From assembly GCA_017893485.1 (NCBI GenBank), contig CM030366.1, forward strand, positions 185,239,947 through 185,303,946: 64,000 nt of DNA, in the 5' to 3' direction. The translations under genes and the position numbers were made by a program. The notes beneath the pieces are model-generated. The model saw only the letters and a program-made list of their open reading frames with translations, was not told the origin of the DNA and ran no database searches. This DNA is from Hemerocallis citrina. Its lineage: Eukaryota > Streptophyta > Magnoliopsida > Asparagales > Asphodelaceae. Each line of letters opens with the position of its first letter. The first letter of the stretch is position 1. Of this stretch, positions 1 through 11,529 are shown in pieces.

Positions 1-172
1 TGAGGGATGGTGAGAGAGAAATTAGGTTTTTTTTATAATAGATATGTAGGAAAAAAAACCGATTTTTAGTTAATTAATCCAAATAAATGAGAGCCACTCA
101 TTTCAATTCCCTCATATCTAATTGTCACAATTGATGTATCTCATTATCTCATTTTAAGATGCATCTCATTAG

Positions 173-174
<2 letters not shown>

Positions 175-268
<94 letters not shown>
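175..268. repeat. (CT)n then (TA)n microsatellite
   Basis: An uninterrupted CT dinucleotide run changes into a TA run that ends where the MITE at 269 begins. With the AT run at 441-481 it suggests that one TA-rich tract was split by the insertion. Confidence 0.95.
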
Positions 269-271
<3 letters not shown>

Positions 272-438
272 AAAAATGGGTATGAGCAACTTGCTCATTT
301 AGTAAATAAGAAATTGATGATGTGGCATACATGTGATTGGAAAATCCTTAAAAGGGTTAGTTGTCTAATGTATCACATGCATGACACATAATCAATTGCT
401 CATTTACTGAATGAGCAAGTTGCTCATATCCCTTTTAC

Positions 439-440
<2 letters not shown>
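269..440. mobile_element. MITE-like element with about 42-bp terminal inverted repeats, in a TA tract
   Basis: The left end (269-310) and the reverse complement of the right end (399-440) match over about 42 bp with few differences. Both contain the core ATGAGCAACTTGCTCATT. The element is 172 bp, has no coding capacity and is flanked on both sides by TA repeats, so a TA target duplication fits but cannot be proved inside a TA microsatellite. Insertion at TA suggests a Tc1/mariner (Stowaway-like) relationship, but the ends do not show the usual Stowaway terminus, so the superfamily is left open. Confidence 0.75.

Positions 441-481
<41 letters not shown>
441..481. repeat. (AT)n microsatellite
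   Basis: Pure AT repeat adjoining the right end of the MITE. Confidence 0.95.
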
Positions 482-482
<1 letters not shown>

Positions 483-970
483 TGAGATATGAAGAAGATA
501 ATTTAATATCGCAGTGCCGCACAATCTCCCTGGGGTTTGGGCTAGACCCCACAGGCCCGGGATACACCCGGGAACAGAAGTTATAAATACCCCAGGATGA
601 ACCTGGGATGAGAGTAGATACCCCAGGATAGACCTGGGAGAGCAGATTCCCGATGATGGATGTGGGAGGGGTTTCCCTCGTTGGTATAGGGCCAGGAGGA
701 AGGCATAGCCTCGGATGCATACGACCTATGTGGTAGCAATCTGCATATTATACTTGTTTTTAACTAGTTTTTTGGCTATAGTCTTGGTTGAACAAGCGTG
801 CAACCGTACTTTCAATCCAGTCCATAAATGAAAGATGTAGGATACCTGGATCTGGGTGAAATGGTGGGTTTGCAGGATTGAAGTGTACGGGCGGAAGCAC
901 ATAGATCCCTGTGTTGTACAAGGAGATCAGTTGTGTGGGCACTGAAAGGAGTAAAATAAAGTAAGTGTAT
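482..970. other. Non-coding segment, possibly LTR-derived
   Basis: No supportable gene. At 530-660 it contains repeated short GC-rich phrases (variants of ACCTGGGA and CCCCAGGAT) followed by AT-rich sequence. The texture resembles the 3' half of the solo LTR at 16327-19890, where similar phrases on cggac, ctatgta and gatgcata occur near 19395-19425. This is only a resemblance. Confidence 0.3.
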
Positions 971-1170
971 AATAAAGGAGTATAAAGAAAATATGTATAT
1001 GGCGTTATTAGTGTTAAGAAAAGAGTTAAGTATTTATATGATGTTTGTGAGAATATATAGATAGAGTATTAATAAAGGAGTATAAAGAAAATATGTACAT
1101 GGAGTTATTGGTGTTAAGAAAAAAGAAAAGAGTTAAATATTTATATGATGTTTGTGAGAAGATTTATTGA
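971..1170. repeat. 100-bp tandem duplication
   Basis: Two imperfect copies in tandem (971-1070 and 1071-1170), each starting AATAAAGGAGTATAAAG and containing gttaagaaaagagttaa and atgatgtttgtgagaa. AT-rich and non-coding. Confidence 0.8.
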
Positions 1171-1668
1171 ACAAAAAAAAAATCTGATTTGTTTGTATTG
1201 TGGTGAATATAAAGTAGATTATGCAATATTACAGGAGTTTTGCTTTTTATGATAATGATGGAGTGTGCTTGTATATGATATGGTGAGAGTTAAGTGGGAA
1301 AATATATTGTAATGGAGTTTGATATTTATATGAATACTTAATGTGATGTAATAAAGGGGGTTATGTATATAAAGCGGTGATATCTGATTTAAGAGGTAAA
1401 ATTAAATTATAACGGGTGGTCAAAGCCTTCAGTAGTGCTTAGAAACTATTGCTCTCATTTCAACGGAAATGAGGAGAACTACCTGCGTGGGCACGTATCA
1501 AAGGCTTATGATTTGTATAGAAGAGATAGTTTGTTAACGAAGTAATTAATGTTTTAGTTATATTTTTATTTGTTTTCATTAAAGTTACGGTTTATGTTGG
1601 TTTATTTTAAAGAGCTTTACTTATGCTTTTTATGTTTATATTTTGAACTGTACTTACACCGTATGGCT
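1171..1668. other. AT-rich non-coding stretch
   Basis: No gene, RNA or clear repeat recognised. A small GC-richer patch at 1400-1500 is unassigned. Confidence 0.5.
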
Positions 1669-1785
1669 AAGACGAGCTTTGTAGCGTTCGATAGTGCCAT
1701 CGGATTTTCGTTTGATACGAAAGACCCATTTGCATCCCACAATGTTCTGATTGCTTCTTACTGTTTGGGGGTTAGTGGAGTCACA
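1669..1785 (-). pseudogene. Relic of Ty1/copia reverse transcriptase
   Basis: Read on the minus strand, this stretch encodes a short peptide with the motif VGCKWVFRIKRKSDG followed by TIERYKARL. This is the conserved N-terminal block of copia-type reverse transcriptase (RVT_2). Homology stops abruptly after KARL and before the preceding SNQNI. No other pol domain is nearby and the sequence around it is AT-rich. It is distinct from the copia element that starts at 1939, which has its own, different copy of this block near 4965-5050. Most likely it is a fragment of an older element. Confidence 0.7.
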
Positions 1786-1938
1786 CCCTGAGGGTGGACG
1801 CCAGTAGCCCCGTTTTTGCAATTAGGTAGCTCTATTGGCTAGGGGCGTTGTTAGATTTTTTTTTTATAGTTATATGTAGCTTTATTTTGGGGAAAGTAAA
1901 AAGTTGTAAATTAAGTATTTCTGGAAGTATGTTAATTT

Positions 1939-3028
1939 TGTTACAAAATTCTTTATAAAGTTTCTTTTACAATAAACTCAATTGATTAAGAGGCACAGAA
2001 AACAGAGAAGAAAATAGCAGAGAAAGAAAAACCGAAAGGAAAAATAAAATAAATAAATAACAACTTATAGAAACTAATTTCAGATTACAAGTTGGAGTAG
2101 TCGAGGCCTGTGTATCACACAGTATCCTTAAAACAGATTTTGCCTCTTCTAGTTGCTGGATTGTACGAAGGCGTCTGTCTCCCAGAATACAACGACCAGA
2201 GTGTTCACGTAGGCCCCACGTAGCACTCTCGAAACTGAGCAGAAACGTCAGAATCCTATCACCGACTTACCAAACAGCAGGAATGAAAAACAGAACAGAA
2301 CTCAGAGGAGGAAGAAAGAAGATTACTGGTGCAGGGAAGAAATGAGAGCGGAGACCTCTATTTAAATAGGGCCAGGGTTCAAACTGTAACGACAGACATG
2401 GCTATGAATGCCTTCAGTGTAACGGCAGACACTCAATTGAATGCCGACACAGTAAAGGCAGACATCAATCATTGCCTTTGAATGCCTTCAGTGTAACGGT
2501 AGACAAAACATTCATACTGCATTGAAACGGCAGACAGAACTGTTTCATTTATTTCAGCCGTTTACAAAAGAAAAATCAAAACTGTAGCAAAAAGTGGCTC
2601 TCTGCACGGGATGGGGTTTTGTCGGTCCGGCATTCGTGTCCACAGGTCATGCGGGCGCACACAAGTCGCATGTAATCAGGTCTAAGATTTGCACACCCCC
2701 CCTGCACGCGCAAGAGAAAGCCTCTCTTCTAGCTATCTTACAATGCTTAGAAGGAGGTTACTATATTTCCTTTTCTATTTTCTTTGATTTTTCCGATGTG
2801 GGACTCTGTCCCCTCAACCCTTTTTCAAGAATGAAAACGTCTAACTTTGAGAGACAATTTCTCATTCATCCCTTAACATTTTTTAGCAAATAAATATATG
2901 ATTTTGATCTACTCACGAAGGAGAACACAAATCAATCAAGATCTCTCAATAATTCATTGAGAATCTTACTCAAAAAATTGCTCAAAAACCGATTCGTAAA
3001 TAGTGTATAAAACACCCATTTTCTAACA
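1939..3028 (-). repeat. Copia 3' LTR
   Basis: 1090-bp LTR starting TGTTACAAAATTC and ending TTTTCTAACA on the plus strand. It is the partner of 7721-8814. The TATA motif seen in the other LTR is altered here, where the plus strand reads tatttaaatag. Confidence 0.93.
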
Positions 3029-3613
3029 TTCCCGATATGAATGAAAATTGACGATCACAGACACGACAGACTGACACGACAGATTTGGTGATAGAATTCA
3101 ACGGTTGATACCTGCATAGGATAGGTAGGTGTTACCCTTTGAACATTCCTTTATGAAAATATGTTTACTTTACTAACTAAACAGTAGACGCGATGTCCTT
3201 GAACAATTCTGTCATTTGTGTAAACGATGACATATCTCACACAGAAATCTTCCTAATGCATTTTCAGTTCTGACTGTTATGTTCGTTTTGGCCATGAACA
3301 TAAGCCTGGTTCTGCAAGAGTTTAACAGGAATATTGCCCAATATTATTCTCTTAGAAGCGGCCCTTATTCCCTCGTACATAGGTGATTTCTTACTTAAGA
3401 GTAACCCGCATTACTCTGCTTGAATATCCAATGCATAAGAATCATTAAAAACCTAGCTTAACCTGTTACCTTACGGGCATCACTGTTTCATCATGGGAAT
3501 GGACATGGGAAAATTCCCACAGTGATCCAACTTGGTCTTTACAATTTAGTTGTCCCTTTGCACCTAGATCTTGGGATCTCCAGTCAGCTAGGTTGGGTGT
3601 CCATTGTATCGAC

Positions 3614-3865
3614 TTATTCTTTCATGGACTTTAGTCTCATTCCTCTCGATGATTTATCAACTAACTCTCTATTTAACCCTTTGGTTAGCGGATCCGCAAT
3701 GTTATCCTTTGACTTGACATAGTCCACAGAGATAACCCCAGTAGAGAGTAGTTGTCTAATGGTATTATGTCTTCGACGAATATGTCTAGATTTACCATTA
3801 TACATATTACTCTGTGTTCTACAAATTGCAGATTGACTATCTGAATGTATGCAGAATGGAGGCAC
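3614..3865 (-). pseudogene. Copia RNase H domain (C-terminal part)
   Basis: The translation includes HSDSQSAI, a degenerate stretch of the copia RNase H core, then HIRRRHNTIRQ and the conserved tail VKSKDNIADPLTKGL, typical of the C-terminus of copia pol. It lies between the RT domain and the 3' LTR, as expected. The sequence just upstream, which would hold the rest of RNase H, is broken by stops and frame changes. This copy is not functional. Confidence 0.85.
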
Positions 3866-4168
3866 AACCTTCGTCCACCCTGGAATATCCTCGAGGAAGT
3901 GGTGTTACCATTCAGCCTCTTCCCCACATTTGTCCAGTGCGATAAATTCAGATTCCATCATGAATTTAGCGATCACTGTTTGTTTTGAGGATTTCTAAGA
4001 AACTGCTGCACCACCTAGTGTAAACACATAGCCACTAGTATATTCTGAATTGTCACTAGATATCGAGTTCGCATCACTGTATCCTTCAAGTACGGCTGGG
4101 TATTTCGTATAGTGTAGCCTATAGTTACGAGTAAAACACAAGTACTTCAGTACTCTTGTAATTGCTTG

Positions 4169-5176
4169 TCAATGCTCGCTTCCAGGATTACTCGTATATC
4201 TTCTTAGTTTACTCACTACATAGGCTATGTCTGGTCTTGTACAACTCATCAAGTACATTAGACTGCCTATGATTCTAGAGTATCTTACTTGAGAAATACT
4301 ATCACCTTTATTTTTGGATAAATGTAAAGTTAGGTCTATTGGAGTTCTAGCAATTTCAGAATTATCTTTATCAAATTTTCCAAGAAAATTGTCAACATAA
4401 TGTAACTGGCTTAAAATAAGATCGTCTGATGTTCTTGTGATTTTAATTCCCAATATAACATCAGCTAGTTCCATGTCTTCCATGTCAAACCTCGAGTTCA
4501 ACATGTTTTTAGCAGATTTAATTATCTGGTCATTGCTTCAAATAATAAGCATGTCATCTACATACAAACATATAACGACATATCCATCTTCTTTGTCTTT
4601 GACATATACATATTTGTCACATTCATTGATCTTGAAGCCATTTGTCATCATGACATTATCAAATTTCTCATGTCACTGCTTTGGAGCTTGTTTCAAGCCA
4701 TATAATGACTTCACCAGTTTACATACTTTCTTTTCATGTCCTGGAACTGAAAAGCCCTCAGGTTATTCCATGAAGATTTCTTAATCTAAATCTTCATTAA
4801 GAAAAGCTGTGTTTACATCCATTTGATGTACTTCAAGATTGCACAGAGCTGCTACTGCAAGTACCATCCTAATGAAATTTATTCTCATCACCGGAGAATA
4901 TGTATCAAAGTAATCAAGACCTTACTTTTTTTTGTAGCCTTTAATTACAAGTCTTGCCTAATATTTTTCAATTGATCCATCAGGTTTCATTTTTCTCTTG
5001 AAGATCCACTTGGAACCTAAAGGTTTACTACCTGGTGGAAGATCCACTAGTTCCCAAGTATGATTTTGTAAGATAAAATCAACTTCACTCTTGATGGCTT
5101 CTTTCCATAGAGGACCATCACTAGAGTTCACCGCTTTCTTGAAGGTTTGGGGTTCACCTTCAAGCATAAAAGTCAA
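4169..5176 (-). pseudogene. Copia reverse transcriptase domain, broken
   Basis: Reverse transcriptase (RVT_2 family) of the copia element. The N-terminal block with WKEAIKSEVDFILQNHTWEL and SKWIFKRKMKPDGS is at 4958-5176. The C-terminal block, with the LGIKI and GSLMYL motifs and TRPDIAYVVSKL, is at 4169-4504. Between them, around 4545-4570, the minus strand still encodes the catalytic YVDD box, but several stop codons interrupt the frame (for example near 4540, 4680 and 4780). Known role: copies element RNA into cDNA in cytoplasmic particles. This copy cannot make a full protein. Confidence 0.88.
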
Positions 5177-5466
5177 GAAACCCGGACCAAAAAATTTTCT
5201 ATTCTTATTCTTTTACTGCGTCGAGGTTCCTCCTCAACTTCTTCATCTTGTTCTTCACCATCTTCACTAATAGTCTCATGTGTTCGTTTGGAGGAACTTG
5301 GTTCCTCCTTTGATTTATATGGACATACATCTTCAAAGAACGATGCATTTCTAGACTCTATTATCGTGTTCTTTGATATATCAGTTATATCAGATTTGTG
5401 CACCAAGAACCGATACGCACTACTGTTAAGTGCATAGCCAATGAAAATGCAATCAACCGTTTTTGG

Positions 5467-6150
5467 TCATATTTTCACTTTCTTAGGTGGAGGTTCTGCC
5501 ACCTTGGCAAGACATCCCCACATTCGCAAGTAATTGTAGATTGGCTTTCTTCCTTTCCATAATTCATATAGAGTTTTCTCTTCTTTATTTTTGGGCACCT
5601 TATTCAAAAGGTAGTTAGCTGAAAGAATAGATTCTCCCCACAAGTTTGGTGGCAAACCAGAACTTATTAACATTGTATTCATCATTTCTTTCAATGTACG
5701 ATTCTTTCTCTCTGTAACACCGTTGGACTGAGGAGAATAAGGAGCTGTCGTTTCATGTATAATCCCATGCTTAACATACGTTTCAGCAAATGGCGATTGA
5801 TACTCTCCACCTCGGTCACTTCTTAGCACCTCAATTTTCTTATTGAGTTGGTTCTCAACTTCATTCTTATAGAGAACAAATTATTCTATAGCTTCATCCT
5901 TGTTTTTAAGCAAATATACATAACAGTATTTCATGCTATCATCAATGAAGGTAATAAACTATGTATTACCACCTCTTGTTTGTATCATTTTCAAATCACA
6001 AATATTAGCGTGAATTAGATCAAGAGGTTTAGTATTTCTTTCAATACTTTTAAACGATGATCTTGTTAGTTTTGCCGCCTCAACACAAGTTTCACACTTG
6101 TGTTTGGAATCAGTTTGGAATGTTGGTATGTGATTCAAGTTAATTAGTCT
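5467..6150 (-). pseudogene. Copia integrase domain, broken
   Basis: At 5467-5829 the minus strand encodes the second half of the integrase core, with SDRGGEY, HETTAPYSPQSNG and the ERKNRTLKEM glutamate motif, then the LWGESI and YLLNK region. The zinc-binding (HHCC) and first-aspartate part lies at about 5830-6220 but is broken by stops, including a TGA where an arginine codon is expected (just below 6151). Homology is clear; the gene is dead. Confidence 0.85.
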
Positions 6151-7062
6151 TCACAAAGTATCATAATTAACACGTCCTAGTCTACCATGCCATAAATTGG
6201 AAGACTCAAGCATATAAGTAGAAGAGCTAGCTTTATTGATATTATTGACCATGGTCATTATATTGAGTTTAAACATTCCACCACTCATGTATCCTCTACC
6301 AACGTACATTTCACTCTTTGACAAAACAAATTTGTTTGACTCGAACACTAAACGAAAACCGTGGTTATTAAGAAACGAACCAGATACCAGGTTCTTACGG
6401 ATTTCAGGAACATATGCAATATTGTTCAGAGTCAGTTCCTTTCCAGAAGTCATATTCAAGATCACCTTGCCTTGGCCTTTGATTTCTGAAGTAGCCGAGG
6501 TCCCCATAAACATTTTCTCCCCATTCTCTAATGGTTCGAAAGTGGAGAACATACTTTTGTTAGAGCACATATGTCGAGTAGCTCCAGTGTCAATCCACCA
6601 TTCCTTCGGGTTTGAACCTATCATATTCACTTCTGAAATCACAGCTGAGAGGTTGATATCAGAAATATCTTGAGCAATGCCTTGAATCAAGTTTGCTTCT
6701 CTGTTCCTGTTCTTCTTGGGAAGTCCGCATTCAGTAGATTTGTGACCCATTTTGTCACAATTGAAGCACTTGCCTTGAAACTTCGGCTTCCTGGAGATTC
6801 CTCCCTTAGGCCCCAATTTGGGACCCTTGTTGTTGTGCTTATTGGAACGTTGTTTATGTTCCATTACATTTGCCTTGGCTGCATGACTGACGAGTCCAAC
6901 CTTTTCAGATCCTCTATTGTCTCCTTCAATACGAAGCCTGACAATGAGATCTTCAATGACCATTTCTTTTCGCTTATGCTTTAGGTAATTCTTAAAGTCT
7001 TTCCAACCTGGTAGTAATTTTTCAATTATACATGCTACTTGAAAACTTTCATTTGAGTTCAT
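6151..7062 (-). pseudogene. Copia gag C-terminus, zinc knuckle and protease
   Basis: 303-codon open stretch. It starts in the C-terminal half of the gag/UBN2 domain (ESFQVACIIEKLLPGWKDF) and continues through a CCHC zinc knuckle, CFNCDKMGHKSTEC. It then has the aspartic protease motif WWIDTGATRHMC and ends in the first part of the integrase zinc domain (LWHGRLGRVN). It is one frame away from the upstream gag segment, so a frameshift near 7060 separates them. Gag packages element RNA and the protease cleaves the polyprotein. Confidence 0.88.
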
Positions 7063-7610
7063 ACCTTTACATGAATCTCATGCAAGATCAGTTGTAGTTC
7101 TTGAACTTGACCGATCACTGTTTTAGAATCTACCATTTTATAGTCTAGGAAACGGCCCACAATGAATTTCTTGGTGCCGACATCCTCAATTTTATACTTA
7201 TGATCTAGTGATTCCCAAAGTTCTTTAGCAGTTTTTTTGTCAATGTATACATTATACAAAGAATCGGCTAATCCGTTTATTATGTAATTCCTACATAAGT
7301 AATCAGCATTTTTCCAAGCATCCACAGCAGCAATGACTTGGTTATCTTGCTCATCTTTCTTAAGATTTGGAGCTTCTTCGTTCAAGAATCTTGCAAGATT
7401 CAGTGTGGTCAGATAGAACATCATTTTCTGTTCCCACCTTTTGAAATTCTGCCCGTTGAACTTCTCAGGTTTCTCCCAATGGGAGGCTGAGACAGATACA
7501 ACGGTTGGCATTAGCACTCGTGCCGCAGTAGCAGTCGGCACTTGCGTCGTATCAACAACCGGCACGTGGACCGTTTCAGACACAGCAACATTATCCGGTG
7601 CAGTAGTCAT
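7059..7610 (-). pseudogene. Copia gag N-terminal half
   Basis: The likely start is the ATG at 7608-7610, giving [10 protein letters not shown]; upstream in-frame codons are Phe-rich leader. The protein contains [17 protein letters not shown] and the UBN2-type gag region [13 protein letters not shown]. It ends at a stop at 7059, created by a frameshift against the following gag segment. The leader between it and the 5' LTR is about 110 bp. Confidence 0.85.
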
Positions 7611-7720
7611 TTTGATTCTGAAAATTACACAACACGAGTGTAAGTTTTCCAGATTAAAGAAAAAGAAAAGAAGTGCCTCAAAATCGAAAATCAAGAAAAT
7701 CAAAAAATCTGTTTTAAGTT

Positions 7721-8814
7721 TGCTACAAAATTCTTTGTAAAGTTTCTTTTACAATAAACTCAATTGATTGAGAGACACAGAAAACAGAGAAGAAAATAGG
7801 AGAAAAAGAAAAACCGAAAGAAAAAAATAAAATAAATAAATAACAACTTACAGAAACCAATTTCAGATTACAAGTTAGAGTAGTCGAGGCCTGTGTATCA
7901 CACAGTGTCCTTAAAACAGATTTCGCCTCTTCCGGTTGCTGGATTGTACAAAGGGGTCTGTCTCTCAGGATGCAACGACCAGAGTGTTCACGTAGGCACC
8001 ACGTAGTACTCTCAAACCGAGCAGCAGCATCAGAATCCTATCACCGACTTACCAAACAGCAGGAGTGAAGAATAGAACAGAACTCAGAGGAGGAAGAAAG
8101 AATATTACTGGTGCAGGGAAGAAATGAGAGGGGAGACATCTATTTATAGGGCCAGGGTTCAAATTGTAACGGCAGACAAAACTATGAATACCTTCAGTGT
8201 AACGACAGGCACTCAATTGAATGTCGGCACTGTAACGGCAGACATCAATCATTGCCTTTGAATGTCTTAAGTGTAACGGCAGACAAAACATTCAATACTG
8301 TACGACAGACAAAACCGTTTCATTTATTTCAGCCATTTACAAAAGAAAAATCAAAACTGTAGAAAAAAGTGGCTCTGCACGGGGTGGGATTTTGTCGGTC
8401 TAGCATTCGTGTCCGCAGGTCGTGCGGGTGCACACAAGTCACATCTAATCCGATCCGAGATTTGCACCCCTCCTCCCCCCCCCCCCCCCAGCGCGCGCGA
8501 GAGAGCCTCTCTTCTAGCTATCTTACAATGCTTAGAAGGAGGTTACTATATATCTTCTTCTATTTCCTTTGATTTTTCCGATGTGGGACTATGTCCCCTC
8601 AACTCTTTTTCAAGAATGAAAACGTTTAACTTTGAGAGACAATTTCTCATTCATCCCTTAACCCTTTTTTAGCAAATAAATATATGATTTTGATCTACTC
8701 ACGAAGGAGAACACAAATCAATCAAGATCTCTCAATAATTCATTGAGGATCTTACTCAAAAAGTTGCTCAAAAATCAGATCGTAAATGGTGTATAAAACA
8801 CCCATTTTCTAACA
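7721..8814 (-). repeat. Copia 5' LTR
   Basis: 1094-bp LTR, partner of 1939-3028. It carries a poly-C tract at about 8467-8490 followed by a CG-rich run, and a TATA motif near 8140. Numerous substitutions and small indels against its partner indicate an old insertion. Confidence 0.93.
8140..8149 (-). promoter_or_regulatory. Candidate TATA box in copia 5' LTR
   Basis: The minus strand reads CTATAAATAG, a good plant TATA box, inside the 5' LTR about 420 bp from its inner edge. This is a plausible U3 promoter position. The matching site in the 3' LTR is mutated. Confidence 0.5.
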
Positions 8815-9237
8815 AATTTTGTATCAGGTAACTGGAGTTGGGGTTGTGTTTATAAATCTATAACTATCTCTGTAGATATTATACCCGTACACACTTTGGT
8901 AGTGGCGTACCGGGTTATGCGAGATGTTTTATATCGTTTTTCTTTGAAATTTCTGCTTTAAATTCGATATCTTGATACTTATGCATCAATTTATCCCCCA
9001 GAGCATATATTTAATTATGATTGTTGTGATGAGTTTTATGAATTGGCCTGGGGAGATTATAAATTTATTGCATGTGCTGTGAATTTTGAAATGCATATTT
9101 TCGTAAGTAAATACTGTGAAATGACTAATATTTCAGGGGAGACTCTACCGAAATTTTTATTGAAATCCGTAATAAGATATTAGAAAGAAAAGGGATTAAG
9201 TAAATTTTAAAAATGGGTGAAATTTTGGGTCGTTACA
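8815..9237. other. Possible 3' end of another large LTR
   Basis: Non-coding sequence that ends in GGGTCGTTACA at 9227-9237. This resembles the GGGCGTTACA terminus of the solo LTR that ends at 19890. If so, the copia element inserted into an older LTR whose start lies upstream of the window; no matching TGTAACGACCC start was found in 1-1938. This is inference from one terminus. Confidence 0.3.
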
Positions 9238-9552
9238 TACTCACTCCACCTCTCCCTGTTTGTGTTTTAACTGTTGTTAGTCTGCAGCCTTTGTTGTTCA
9301 GTGTTAGGTTTCTATTATATCTCTTTTGTTGTACTTTTTTCTTTTAGGGGAGTGTCTTAACTTTTACTTTGCTTCTTTATTTTCTATCATGACTGGTTGG
9401 TTCTGAGTTGCGAGTGCTTGAGTTGTTTCCTATGTGCTTTTGGCCCCTGTGTTGCTTCTGGAATGGATGTCCTTGCTCAGTTATGCTGACTTCTTGTGCT
9501 CTTGCTGGATTTGGAACTGGTTGTGCTTTGTTTTAGCATTGCTGATAGATTG
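9238..9552. other. LINE 3'-UTR-like T/G-rich sequence
   Basis: T- and G-rich, non-coding sequence that continues directly into the first copy of the triplicated unit at 9553. The composition is like 3' untranslated regions of plant L1-type LINEs. No endonuclease or reverse transcriptase coding sequence is visible. Confidence 0.35.
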
Positions 9553-10457
9553 TGTGTACTGAGATTTGCAACACTTTATGTGTGGTTCACCTTCTAAGTA
9601 TGGTTTTTGTGCTCATTTCTATTTTGTGGGCTTGATGCTTACCACCTGCCACCGTTGCTTCTAGTTTGGGCAGTTGTGGACTTCTCTTTTCATCTGCTTT
9701 GTTGTTACTTGTTGAACTTGTGCTAATTTCTGTGGACGGTGTTGCTGGCAGTCTTCTTATGTGCCCCTCTCTTGCTTCGTTTGTTATATTATTATTACTA
9801 TTATTATTATTATTATTTTATTGCGGCTAGAGTCTTTGGACTCCATCCTTTTATCAAAAAAAAGATTATATGATACAAGATCTTTAGACTTCTTACAACT
9901 TAGGTGGTGTTTGGGAATAGAATATAGTTATGCAAATTGGAGTTTGGGGAAGTTATCTCCTTAGCTGGAGTTTTGGAGAGTTTTCTGTAAAACGTAGCTT
10001 TCTAAATTTTTGGATCATTTGGAAGCCCACATGGAATTGAGATGATTACAATTATTCAACTTTTTTTACCCCAAAAGTAGGCATAACCTCAATTATCTCA
10101 TATTTTTTCAGCCCAAAAGTCGAGATAACTCCAGTTATCTGAACTTTATCGCCACCTCTGTTCCGTAAACTTTGGAGGAATGCTCTTTTCTCAAAAGAAT
10201 CCTATGTGTACTGAGATTTGCAACACTTTATGTGTGGTTCGCCTTCTAAGTATGGTTTTTGTGCCCATTTCTATTTTGTGGGCTTGATGCTTACCACCTG
10301 CCACCGTTGCTTCCTGTTTGGGCGGTTGTGGACTTCTCTTTTCATCTTCTTTGTTGTTACTTGTTGCTCTTGTGCTAATTTCTGTGGATGGTGCTGCTGG
10401 CAGTCTTCTTATGTGCCCATCTCTTGCTCCGTTTGCCCATCTCTTGCTCCGTTTGTC

Positions 10458-10504
<47 letters not shown>

Positions 10505-11102
10505 CTAGGCTAGAGTCTTTGGACTCCACTATGATACAATATCTTTAGACTTCTTACAACTTAGGTTGTGTTTGAGAATAGAATTTAGTTATGAAAATTG
10601 GAGTTTGAGGAAGTTATCTCCTTAGCTGGAGTTTTGGAGAGTTTTCTCTAAAACGTAGTTTTCACAATTTTGGATCGTTTGGAAGCCCACATGGAATTGA
10701 GATGATTGCAATTATTCAACTTTTTTTAACCCAAAAGTAGGCATAACCTCAATTATCTCATATTTTTTCAGCCCAAAAGTCGAGATATCTCCAGTTATCT
10801 GAACTTTACCGCGACCTCTGTTCTGTAAACTTTGGAGGAATGCTCTTTTCTCAAAAGAATCCTATGTGTACTGAGATTTGCAACACTTTATGTGTGGTTC
10901 GCCTTCTAAGTATGGTTTTTGTGCTCATTTCTATTTTGTGGGCTTGATGCTTACCACCTGCCACCGTTGCTTCCTGTTTGGGCGGTTGTGGACTTCTCTT
11001 TTTATCTGCTTTGTTGTTACTTGTTGCTCTTGTGCTAATTTTTGTGGACGGTGCTGCTGGCAGTCTTCTTATGTGCCCCTCTCTTGCTTCGTTTGTCTAT
11101 TA

Positions 11103-11142
<40 letters not shown>

Positions 11143-11529
11143 TATCGGGGCTAAAGTCTTTGGACTCCATCCTTTTATCAAAAAAAAGATTATACGATAC
11201 AATATCTTTAGACTTCTTACAACTTAGGTTGTGTTTGGGAATAGAATTTAGTTACGAAAATTGGAGTTTGGGGAAGTTATCTCCTTAGCTAGAGTTTTGG
11301 AGAGTTTTCTTGAAAACGTAGTTTTCTCCATTTTGAATCGTTTGGAAGCCCCCATGGAATTGAGATGATTACAATTATTCAACTTTTTTTAACCCAAAAG
11401 TAGACATAACCTCAATTATCTCATATTTTTTTCAGCCCAAAAGTCGAGATAACTCCAGTTATCTCAACTTTACCGTGACCTCCATTCGTAAACTTTGGAG
11501 GAATGTACTTTTCTCAAAAGAATCCTATG
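9553..11529 (+). repeat. Tandem triplication of a 652-665 bp unit with (TTA)n tracts
   Basis: Three head-to-tail copies start at 9553, 10205 and 10865, each beginning TGTGTACTGAGATTTGCAAC and ending near TCAAAAGAATCCTATG. Each holds a T/G-rich part and a (TTA)n microsatellite (about 9787-9828, 10460-10501, 11101-11142). In copies 1 and 3 this is followed by ctttggactccatccttttatcaaaaaaa, like a LINE 3' end with an A-run; copy 2 has lost part of that stretch. The final 330 bp starts ttaggttgtgtttg. Open frames of poly-Ile or poly-Tyr across the TTA tracts are not genes. Confidence 0.88.

Larger units (their letters stand above)
1939..8814 (-). mobile_element. Ty1/copia LTR retrotransposon, complete but decayed
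   Basis: The element is bounded by two LTRs (1939-3028 and 7721-8814) starting TG and ending CA, and by a perfect 5-bp target duplication AATTT (1934-1938 and 8815-8819). On the minus strand the domain order is gag, protease, integrase, reverse transcriptase, RNase H, which defines Ty1/copia. All reading frames carry stops or frameshifts and the LTRs differ at many positions, so it is old and non-autonomous. I do not see a clear initiator-tRNA primer binding site next to the 5' LTR, so that site has decayed or is atypical. The gag sequence looks Tork-like, but the lineage is a guess. Confidence 0.95.

Noticed and set aside
10191..11288. Open frames rich in Ile, Tyr and Leu
   Set aside because: They read through (TTA)n microsatellites in the triplicated unit; no domain, and the frame depends on repeat length.
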